Below the pieces are notes generated by a model. The model worked only from the letters and a program-made list of their open reading frames with translations. It made no database searches and was not told the origin of the DNA. Positions 6,489-12,092 of a stretch of DNA of 12,092 bases are shown one piece after another (within the stretch, counting starts at the first letter, position 1; each line of letters begins with the position of its first letter). This DNA comes from CAZAPZ01 sp964487285 (lineage in GTDB: Bacteria; Campylobacterota_A; Desulfurellia; JAADFJ01). The position numbers and the translations under genes were made by a program. The stretch lies in NCBI GenBank assembly GCA_964487285.1, contig CAZAPZ010000044.1:1-12092 (forward strand). The letters run 5' to 3'.

Positions 6489-6698
6489 ATAATGAGACCA
6501 ACGCATAATATTCAAGCTCCCAACAATATCGGCTTTTCTACTCAATGCAAGGCAAACTTCCGGCAGAACTAACTTGGTTAATTTCAAAGAAGTAAAACGT
6601 GAGCGTACAAGGAAAGCAGATATTGCCCGAAGGGAAGGTCAATATTGGGCAATCTTAGCCTTTTGTGGATCTGAATATTATGCATTGGTTTCATGATC
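6489..6698. repeat. 210-base inverted-repeat element, MITE-like or IS remnant
   Basis: The left end (6489-6513, ATAATGAGACCAACGCATAA, then TATTC) and right end (6673-6698) are reverse complements over about 22 bases with two mismatches inside the core. The GAGACC start recalls the ends of some IS5-group elements, but I cannot name a family. One plus-strand frame is open from a TGA in the left end to a TGA in the right end, about 65 codons without an ATG. It includes KRERTRKADIARREGQYW and ends YYALVS, and could be transposase debris. I do not recognise it. Confidence 0.55.
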
Positions 6699-6702
6699 AA
6701 TA

Positions 6703-6730
6703 TTGACAATCAAAAATTCTGTTCTACCAT
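6703..6730 (+). promoter_or_regulatory. Promoter of the typA operon
   Basis: A consensus -35, TTGACA (6703-6708), is followed after 16 bases by TACCAT (6725-6730, four of six). The -35 begins five bases after the end of the inverted-repeat element at 6698, so that element sits right against the operon's control region. Confidence 0.5.
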
Positions 6731-6740
6731 ATTTTCCTTT

Positions 6741-6746
6741 AGGAGG
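6741..6746 (+). promoter_or_regulatory. Shine-Dalgarno that fixes the TTG start of typA
   Basis: AGGAGG lies six bases before TTG at 6753-6755. The protein starting there (MKIKNIAIISHVDHGKTT) begins just where TypA proteins begin. The nearby ATG at 6749 is in another frame. Confidence 0.8.
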
Positions 6747-6752
6747 ATATGA

Positions 6753-8558
6753 TTGAAAATAAAAAATATTGCTATTATTAGCCATGTTGACCATGGAAAA
6801 ACAACTCTCGTTGACTGTTTATTGCGGTTTTCGGGCAAACTTAGGGACACAAGCGACAGGTTGCTTGACAGCAACGAGCTTGAGAAAGAAAAAGGGATAA
6901 CCATACTGTCAAAAGTTGCGTCTGTTCAATATAAAGATTATAAAATCAACATAGTTGACACACCCGGGCATGCAGATTTCGGCGGAGAGGTTGAACGTAT
7001 AATGAATATGGTTGATGGAGTTTTTCTTCTTGTTGATTCAGTCGAAGGTCCTATGCCTCAAACAAAATTTCTTTTGTCAAAAGCATTAAAATACGGTTTT
7101 CATCCAATTGTGGTTATCAATAAAATTGATAAAAAGGATGCGATGCCCGATGAAGTCGCGGGCAAAGTGTTTGATCTTTTTTACAACCTTGGGGCTAATG
7201 CTAAGCAGCTTGATTTCCCGCTCATTTATACATCCGCCAAACAGGGTTACGCGTTAAACGAACTGGCAGATGAAAAAAAGGATTTTACGCCGTTTTTTGA
7301 AGCTGCACTGAAATACGTTAGCGATCCTAAGGGTAACAACGATAAACCACTTCAAGTTCAGGTGAGTCTTATAGATTACGACGATTATCTTGGAAGACTT
7401 GGTATTGGAAGAATAGTTAACGGAGAGCTCAAAACCAATGATGCTGTTCTCGCTGTTTATCCTGACGGTAAAGAGATAAATGCTAAAATAATGAAGCTCT
7501 ATGGATTTAAGGGCAATAAACGGACTTCGATTGACTACGCCGGCTCAGGTGATATAATAGCAGTAAGCGGGATCAGCGATATTGATGTAGGTGTAACATT
7601 GACAGACAAAGAACATCCGGCTCCGCTTCCGCCTCTTCATATTGACGAACCGACAATGTCAGCCATTTTTTCTGTAAATGACAGTCCTTTTGCAGGTAAT
7701 GAGGGCAAATATGTTACATCCAATAAACTCAAGGAACGCCTTGTAAAAGAATCAAGATCTAATGTAAGTATAATATATAGGGAAGTCGCAACAGGCAAGT
7801 TTGAGATAGTTGCAAGAGGTGAGTTGCAGCTTGCTATAATTATGGAGGAGATGAGACGGGAAGGCTACGAATTCTCAGTTTCTGCTCCAAAGGTTATATT
7901 TAAGAATGAAAATGGCAAGAGGCTTGAACCGATACTTAATTTTACAGCTGAGGTAGCTCCTAATTATGTGGGGGCTGTTGTTGAAAAATTGTCTCAAAGA
8001 AAGGCATCTATAGATAACATAGATCAACTTTCAAACAATGTATCAAGAGTATCAGGAACTATTCCAACGAGAGGATCGCTGGGATATCATCATCAATTTT
8101 TAACCGATACGCATGGTGAGGGTGTTATATATTTTACATTTAAGGAATATGCCGAATATAAAGGTGAGGTAAAGACTAAAAAATTTAATTCGCTCTCTTC
8201 GTTTGAGACGGGAAAAGTTACAGCTTATGCCTTGAACAACCTTTCGAAACGAGGTGAATTTTATGTAGCTCCGGGTGAAGAGGTTTACGGCGGACAAGTG
8301 GTAGGTTTTACGGCGGTTGATCACGATATAGATATAAATGTTTGCAAAAAGAAAAATCTAACTAATATGCGTGCGGCAGCGGCAGATGAAACGGTTGTAA
8401 TTAAGCCGCCTGTAAAAATAGGTCTTGAAAAGGCAATTGAGCTTGTAAGTGACGACCAGCTGATAGAGATAACGCCTAAGTCTGTTCGTTTACGCTTTAG
8501 ATTATTGAGCGCTAATGAAAGAAAAAAGTCTTCAAGAGGAAAAATGTGGCGTGGATAA
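6753..8558 (+). CDS. typA: Translational GTPase TypA/BipA
   Basis: 601 residues, close to the usual length of about 610. A ribosome-binding GTPase related to EF-G and LepA, involved in 50S assembly and growth under cold or other stress. Seen: G1 HVDHGKTT (11-18), the GIT of G2 (48-50), G3 DTPGH (69-73), G4 NKID (123-126), the TypA phrase EVERIMNMVDGVFLLVDSVEGPMPQTKF, a domain II beta-barrel with RLGIGRIVNGE, and the C-terminal TypA region (TGKVTAYALNNL, APGEEVYGGQVVG, NVCKKKNLTNMRAAAADE). The SHVDHGKTT loop has Ser where many have Ala. It starts with TTG behind a strong ribosome site and is the first gene of a six-gene overlapping operon. The stop TAA (8556-8558) overlaps the ruvX start. Confidence 0.97.
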   Translation: MKIKNIAIISHVDHGKTTLVDCLLRFSGKLRDTSDRLLDSNELEKEKGITILSKVASVQYKDYKINIVDTPGHADFGGEVERIMNMVDGVFLLVDSVEGPMPQTKFLLSKALKYGFHPIVVINKIDKKDAMPDEVAGKVFDLFYNLGANAKQLDFPLIYTSAKQGYALNELADEKKDFTPFFEAALKYVSDPKGNNDKPLQVQVSLIDYDDYLGRLGIGRIVNGELKTNDAVLAVYPDGKEINAKIMKLYGFKGNKRTSIDYAGSGDIIAVSGISDIDVGVTLTDKEHPAPLPPLHIDEPTMSAIFSVNDSPFAGNEGKYVTSNKLKERLVKESRSNVSIIYREVATGKFEIVARGELQLAIIMEEMRREGYEFSVSAPKVIFKNENGKRLEPILNFTAEVAPNYVGAVVEKLSQRKASIDNIDQLSNNVSRVSGTIPTRGSLGYHHQFLTDTHGEGVIYFTFKEYAEYKGEVKTKKFNSLSSFETGKVTAYALNNLSKRGEFYVAPGEEVYGGQVVGFTAVDHDIDINVCKKKNLTNMRAAAADETVVIKPPVKIGLEKAIELVSDDQLIEITPKSVRLRFRLLSANERKKSSRGKMWRG

Positions 8559-8976
8559 ACTACTCGGTCTTGATGTAGGAGATAAAACGATTGGAGTTGC
8601 AAGGGGCAGTACGGATTTTAATATTGCAACTCCTGTTAAAACATTGAAGCGTATAAATGGGATTGAAAATGACTTAAAAAATATTGAAGACCTCATTGTT
8701 CTTTATAAGACAGACAAAATTGTGATTGGACTGCCTTTGGGGTTGAGAGGCAACCAAACGGATCAGACAAAGAAAGTTATAGCATTTGCCGATAAACTGA
8801 AAGAATCTGTCACTATTCCTGTGGTTTTCTATGACGAGCGCTTTACTACGAATATTGCGCATGACATATTGCATCGGTCCGGAATAAAAAATAAACATCA
8901 CAAAAAAGTCATTGACCAAATCGCAGCCGTCCTCATTTTAGAGGACTTTATGACATTTCAAAACAGCATAATTTGA
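8551..8976 (+). CDS. ruvX: RuvX/YqgF family nuclease (Holliday junction resolvase-like, pre-16S rRNA processing)
   Basis: 141 residues, the family's normal size. RNase H-like fold: GLDVGDKTIGVA with Asp8 and Asp11 near the N-terminus, IVIGLPLGLRG (58-67), DERFTT (95-100) and the C-terminal IDQIAAVLILEDF with catalytic Asp122. YqgF trims the 5' end of 16S rRNA precursors in E. coli; RuvX of other bacteria is treated as a junction resolvase. I choose GTG at 8551 over the ATG at 8515: family members start directly before the GLDVGDKTIG segment, an AAGAGGA ribosome site lies ten bases upstream, and the overlap with typA is then only eight bases (GTGGATAA). Having it next to mltG is common in many bacteria. 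Confidence 0.93.
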   Translation: MDKLLGLDVGDKTIGVARGSTDFNIATPVKTLKRINGIENDLKNIEDLIVLYKTDKIVIGLPLGLRGNQTDQTKKVIAFADKLKESVTIPVVFYDERFTTNIAHDILHRSGIKNKHHKKVIDQIAAVLILEDFMTFQNSII

Positions 8977-9911
8977 AAAAATTGTTTATTATGCAGATAT
9001 CCGTAGGGATAGTTGCGCTAATTGTTCTGATATATGCTTTTGTGTCATATATTTCATATCTGAATGGAAGGATTAATGTGACACCTGTGATAGTTGCAAT
9101 CCATAAACATGAAACTGCTACATCAATTATTAAAGAGCTGGCCGCAAAACATGTTATAGAAAAACCTTCATGGCTATGGTATTACTATAAAGTCAAACGC
9201 GATAAGATTCAGGCAGGAACATATCAATTTTCAGGCTCTATTTCTCCTATGGATGTAATGAAAAAATTAAAATATGGTAAAATAAAGAAGATAGTAATTA
9301 ATTTTCCCGAAGGCATAACTGCAAGATCTGTGATCAATAAACTTGAATCTGCAAAGGTTATAAAGCCTGATGTCATAGGAAAGAAAATTTACCCGTTTTT
9401 GGAAGGATATTTATTTCCCGATACATACCGGTTTGATATCAACCAGGGAGCAGTTAGCGCCATTACAAAAATGATATTGAGATTTAAGCAAAAAATGAGC
9501 CGATTTAATCTTACTGATAAAAAAGAACGGAAAATATTGATTATCGCATCGCTCATTGAAAAGGAGGCTGAACCTGCAAGTAGAACAAAGGTGAGCGAAG
9601 TAATATATAACCGGTTAAAAAGACATATGAGACTTGATCTTAATGCCGCTCTCTTGTACGGGCTCAATAAAAAACAGCTAAAGCATTCGGATTTCAGTTC
9701 GGATAATCCTTACAATCTGTATAAATTTGCAGGTTTGCCGCCATCACCCATAAGCAATCCTTCTTTGGCATCACTTGTTGCCGCCAATCATCCCGCAAAA
9801 GGCAATTTACTCTATTTTGCATCATTAAACGGTTCAACATATTTCTTTTCTAACTACAAAGAAGATAAAAGATGGTTATTGAAAAAAAGATTATCCGGCA
9901 CAAGTAAATGA
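8973..9911 (+). CDS. mltG: Endolytic murein transglycosylase MltG (YceG)
   Basis: 312 residues. MltG cuts nascent glycan strands in the periplasm and sets their length as a terminase of peptidoglycan synthesis. Seen: a signal anchor (residues 8-29), a LysM-like region (about 36-108), EGYLFPDTY (144-152), the catalytic segment IASLIEKEA with Glu196, then NRL....RL and a C-terminal NPYNLYKFAGLPPSPISNP and ANHPAKGNLLYF. The usual D-P/T-V-YG segment reads DLNAALLYG. It starts with TTG at 8973, overlapping the ruvX stop as TTGA; an ATG at 8991 is possible, but the TTG supplies the basic residues expected before a signal anchor. No clear ribosome site, which suggests coupling to ruvX translation. 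Its stop overlaps miaB as ATGA. Confidence 0.94.
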   Translation: MKKLFIMQISVGIVALIVLIYAFVSYISYLNGRINVTPVIVAIHKHETATSIIKELAAKHVIEKPSWLWYYYKVKRDKIQAGTYQFSGSISPMDVMKKLKYGKIKKIVINFPEGITARSVINKLESAKVIKPDVIGKKIYPFLEGYLFPDTYRFDINQGAVSAITKMILRFKQKMSRFNLTDKKERKILIIASLIEKEAEPASRTKVSEVIYNRLKRHMRLDLNAALLYGLNKKQLKHSDFSSDNPYNLYKFAGLPPSPISNPSLASLVAANHPAKGNLLYFASLNGSTYFFSNYKEDKRWLLKKRLSGTSK

Positions 9912-11212
9912 ATTCTGGAAACTATTCTACAAAATCGATATATATTAAAACGTTCGGATGCCAAATGAACTTTCATGACAGTGATATAATGCAGGAACTG
10001 CTTTTGCAAAGTGATTATGAAATAGTGGATGATCCTGATTTGGCGGACACCATAATCTTTAATACCTGCACTGTCAGAGATAATGCTGATCATAAATTTT
10101 ACAGCGAACTCGGAAGATATTCTAAAGATAAAAAAATCATCGTGGCCGGCTGTCTTTCTCAGGTGTCAGGAGATAAGATGATGAAACGGGCTCCATTTAT
10201 TCATGCGGTTATCGGCCCTCAATATCTTTATGAGATTCCGTCCGTAATAAAAGGCGGCAAAGTTCTACTTACCGACTGTAATCCAAAGTTTTATTCTCAT
10301 CATCCACCGTTATCAAGAGTCAGCGTCACTGCTTCTATAAGTATAATGTATGGGTGCAGCCGATTTTGCAGTTACTGCATAGTGCCATTTTCCAGAGGAA
10401 AGGAAATTTCAAGAAAGCCCGATGATATTTATAATGAGATATCCATTTTTGCCGATAGAGGCGTAAAAGAAATTACACTACTTGGACAAAATGTTAATGC
10501 ATATAGATATGACGGTACAAACTTTCAAAAACTTTTGAGAAATATTTCTAAGATTAGCCAAATATCTCGTATTAGATTTATATCTCCGCATCCTTCAAAT
10601 ATGACAGATGATCAGATAAGTACAATTGCGGATCTTCCTAAATGCATTCCACACATTCATCTGCCTTTACAATCCGGTTCCGACAGAATTTTAAAACTTA
10701 TGAAACGAGGTTATTCGGTATCTAATTATATAAAAAAAGTTGAAAAAATTGAAAAACTGATTAAAGATGCTATATTAACAACAGACATTATAGTAGGCTT
10801 TCCTACTGAAACGGAATCTGATTTTAATCAGACGCTTAAGATAGTTCGGGATGTTGGGTTTTTGAACAGTTTTATGTTTTGTTATTCAAAAAGAAGAGGT
10901 ACGGCAGCAAGCGGCATGGAAGGGCAAGTTGATGAATCGGTATCAAAAAATCGTCTTATTAGATTGATAGAACTTCAGCAAAATATAACGGAGAAAAAGC
11001 TCTGTATTTATAAAGATAGATTGTTGTCTATTTTTGTAGATAAGCTTAATAAAGACAGGCTGTCGGGAAGAACCCGTCAGGATATAGTGGTGAATTTGGA
11101 TGACAATGACGTAAATATGATAGGTAAATTTATTCCGATTATGATAGATAAGGTATCAAAACATACACTGCATGGACATGTGGTATATGGGAGCAAAATG
11201 TGCAGAAAATAA
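9908..11212 (+). CDS. miaB: tRNA-2-methylthio-N6-isopentenyladenosine synthase MiaB
   Basis: 434 residues. A radical-SAM methylthiotransferase that adds a methylthio group to i6A37 of tRNAs reading UNN codons. Seen: an N-terminal UPF0004 domain with three auxiliary-cluster cysteines (Cys18 in TFGCQMN, Cys54 in FNTCTVR, Cys82 in AGCLSQ), a radical-SAM domain with CSRFCSYC (Cys150, Cys154, Cys157), LLGQNVNAY, HIHLPLQSGSDRILKLMKRGY and TDIIVGFPTET, and a C-terminal TRAM-type tRNA-binding region (about 375-431). MNAY after LLGQNV and the FxxCYSKRRGTAA phrase favour MiaB over MtaB or RimO. The ATG overlaps the mltG stop (ATGA). Confidence 0.96.
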   Translation: MNSGNYSTKSIYIKTFGCQMNFHDSDIMQELLLQSDYEIVDDPDLADTIIFNTCTVRDNADHKFYSELGRYSKDKKIIVAGCLSQVSGDKMMKRAPFIHAVIGPQYLYEIPSVIKGGKVLLTDCNPKFYSHHPPLSRVSVTASISIMYGCSRFCSYCIVPFSRGKEISRKPDDIYNEISIFADRGVKEITLLGQNVNAYRYDGTNFQKLLRNISKISQISRIRFISPHPSNMTDDQISTIADLPKCIPHIHLPLQSGSDRILKLMKRGYSVSNYIKKVEKIEKLIKDAILTTDIIVGFPTETESDFNQTLKIVRDVGFLNSFMFCYSKRRGTAASGMEGQVDESVSKNRLIRLIELQQNITEKKLCIYKDRLLSIFVDKLNKDRLSGRTRQDIVVNLDDNDVNMIGKFIPIMIDKVSKHTLHGHVVYGSKMCRK

Positions 11213-11625
11213 CTATCGTTGATGTTAATTTTGACCATATGGAGAACTGTGCGTATCTTATATTCAGGAATAAAGCCGATGAATATTTTAAGTTGAAGAT
11301 TGCTAAAGAGATAGGCAAGAAAATTGAACTGCTTATCTACAATGCATTTCCTTCAAATAGAAATAGCATATATAATAGTTATATTATGCTTTTAGAAAAT
11401 TTTGGACTAATAATAAACTCTGTAATTATCTCAAATAACGAAGATTCACAAACCGCAAGACTGATTATGAGCGAAGAGAATAATACGATAGAGATAGAAA
11501 TGGATATAGACGATGCACTAATGGTCGGCCTGATTACAAATGCCGATTTATTTGTAGATGATGATACCGATGTGGAAGAAGATGTAGTTCATAACTGGTA
11601 TGACCTTTTTTCTAAGATTCTGTGA
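11200..11625 (+). CDS. Bifunctional nuclease (BFN, DUF151) family protein, divergent
   Basis: 141 residues. The order of segments follows the DUF151 fold: an N-terminal strand pair, IGKKIELLIYNAF where most have IG..EA.AI, a helix with YNSYIMLLENFGLIINSVIISNNED, a strand TARLIMS, then IEIEMDIDDALMVGLITNADLFV, which matches the usual E-D-RPSDAIALA-R-PI-V but with the central SDA reduced to DDA. BFN proteins have reported DNase and RNase activity in plants and Thermotoga; the bacterial role is unclear. Placing it after miaB is seen in several deltaproteobacteria-like and related genomes as I recall. GTG start at 11200 with GGGAG seven bases before it, overlapping miaB by 13 bases. The acidic C-terminal tail (VDDDTDVEEDVV) is typical. 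Confidence 0.76.
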   Translation: MQKITIVDVNFDHMENCAYLIFRNKADEYFKLKIAKEIGKKIELLIYNAFPSNRNSIYNSYIMLLENFGLIINSVIISNNEDSQTARLIMSEENNTIEIEMDIDDALMVGLITNADLFVDDDTDVEEDVVHNWYDLFSKIL

Positions 11626-12092
11626 CTCATAAACTTATTATAGCACTAATTGCTACCCTAATTACATTATCTCTTTTTTACAAAGTTGCATATCTGTATA
11701 TGAGAGGAAAAACACGCAAAGCATATTCTTGGCTTTTTATTACAGTTGCCTTTCTCGTCGTGTCTATATTTGCCATAAAAATAATTAGTGTAGTTTCGGA
11801 AAGTAATCTCATTATTAAAAATATTAGTTATGAACATATATATAAGAATGATACTATATTGATAAGGGGACAAGTAACAAATATCGGCACAAATACCGTA
11901 AAGAACGTTTATCTTAAACTTAAAATCAGCAATAATGGTGCTGCCGGAGGAAAATTAACACTGTTTGCACCAACTCAGAGTTTTAGAAGGAGAAAGACTA
12001 TAAGCAAAAGCCTTTTGAAGGGGAGTGTTTCTCTGAAAAAGAAAATTATAGATAAGATCCTACCCGGAAAATCTAAGAATTTTATTTTCTAT
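11622..12092 (+). CDS. DUF2393-like membrane protein, 5' part
   Basis: The frame is open from a GTG that overlaps the previous stop (GTGA) to the window edge: 157 residues so far and incomplete. Seen: two membrane helices (about residues 4-24 and 36-55) with a short basic loop between them, then a periplasmic part with ILIRGQVTNIGTNTVKNVYLKLKI, which is the beta-sandwich pattern of FxLYD/DUF2393-type domains, and a LPGKSKNF segment as in the end strand of such domains. DUF2393 proteins are known from Campylobacterota, function unknown. The assignment rests on this pattern. It is the sixth gene of the typA operon. Confidence 0.6.
   Translation, partial: MTHKLIIALIATLITLSLFYKVAYLYMRGKTRKAYSWLFITVAFLVVSIFAIKIISVVSESNLIIKNISYEHIYKNDTILIRGQVTNIGTNTVKNVYLKLKISNNGAAGGKLTLFAPTQSFRRRKTISKSLLKGSVSLKKKIIDKILPGKSKNFIFY

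Noticed and set aside
6399..6587. Minus-strand frame of 62 codons as a gene
   Set aside because: It runs across the left end of the repeat element into unrelated flanking DNA, has no ribosome site and no recognisable domain.
8515..8550. ATG at 8515 as ruvX start
   Set aside because: It would add twelve residues before the conserved GLDVGDKTIG start and overlap typA by 44 bases, whereas GTG 8551 has a well-placed ribosome site.
1..12092. CRISPR array, tRNA or rRNA genes, riboswitches, clear rho-independent terminators
   Set aside because: I looked for regular direct repeats, cloverleaf parts and GC-rich hairpins followed by T runs, and found none I could support by eye.

Overview
The window is low-GC, gene-dense bacterial chromosome from a Gram-negative organism. 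Evidence for an outer membrane and periplasm includes a heptosyltransferase-like GT9 enzyme, an outer-membrane-type lipoprotein, a periplasmic multihaem cytochrome tail and MltG. A TorC-type cytochrome, a probable phosphatidylcholine-forming methyltransferase, a divergent bifunctional-nuclease gene after miaB, and a DUF2393-like protein (a family I associate with Campylobacterota) would fit Deferribacterota, Desulfurellales or Campylobacterota relatives. That placement is inference, and I would not name a genus.

Layout. Positions 1-252 hold the 3' end of a TorC/TorY-like cytochrome gene. Positions 265-593 hold a decayed IS256-family insertion sequence, with a short inverted-repeat element nested in it. 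A minus-strand block follows, read from 3354 down to 601: a PmtA-like phospholipid N-methyltransferase, a PAP2 lipid phosphatase broken by several lesions, and a GT9 glycosyltransferase. These look like a former three-gene envelope-lipid operon whose middle gene has died.

The most interesting part is 3767-6276. A small CPBP-family (glutamic-type) intramembrane protease on the plus strand overlaps, tail to tail, a minus-strand S8 subtilisin-like protease. The C-terminus of that protease is a PKD domain followed by a Gly4-Cys / membrane helix / basic tail sorting signal. This looks like a dedicated sorting-protease and substrate pair, analogous to the MYXO-CTERM, Synerg-CTERM and JDVT-CTERM systems. 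The subtilase frame is interrupted by one in-frame amber codon at 4764-4766, which separates the catalytic domain from the PKD domain and sorting tail. Upstream and co-transcribed lies a small lipoprotein that resembles a free-standing copy of the subtilase prodomain.

Positions 6489-6698 hold another short element of the same inverted-repeat family seen at 348-438 and 3561-3582. A sigma70-type promoter and a strong ribosome binding site then start a tightly overlapping plus-strand housekeeping operon: typA/bipA, ruvX/yqgF, mltG, miaB, a bifunctional-nuclease-family gene, and a two-helix membrane protein that runs off the window. Every gene pair in it overlaps by 4-13 bases and five of the six starts are not ATG.

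The minus-strand block (601-6276) is bounded on both sides by mobile-element remnants and contains broken genes. It looks like an accessory region in decay set against an intact core operon.
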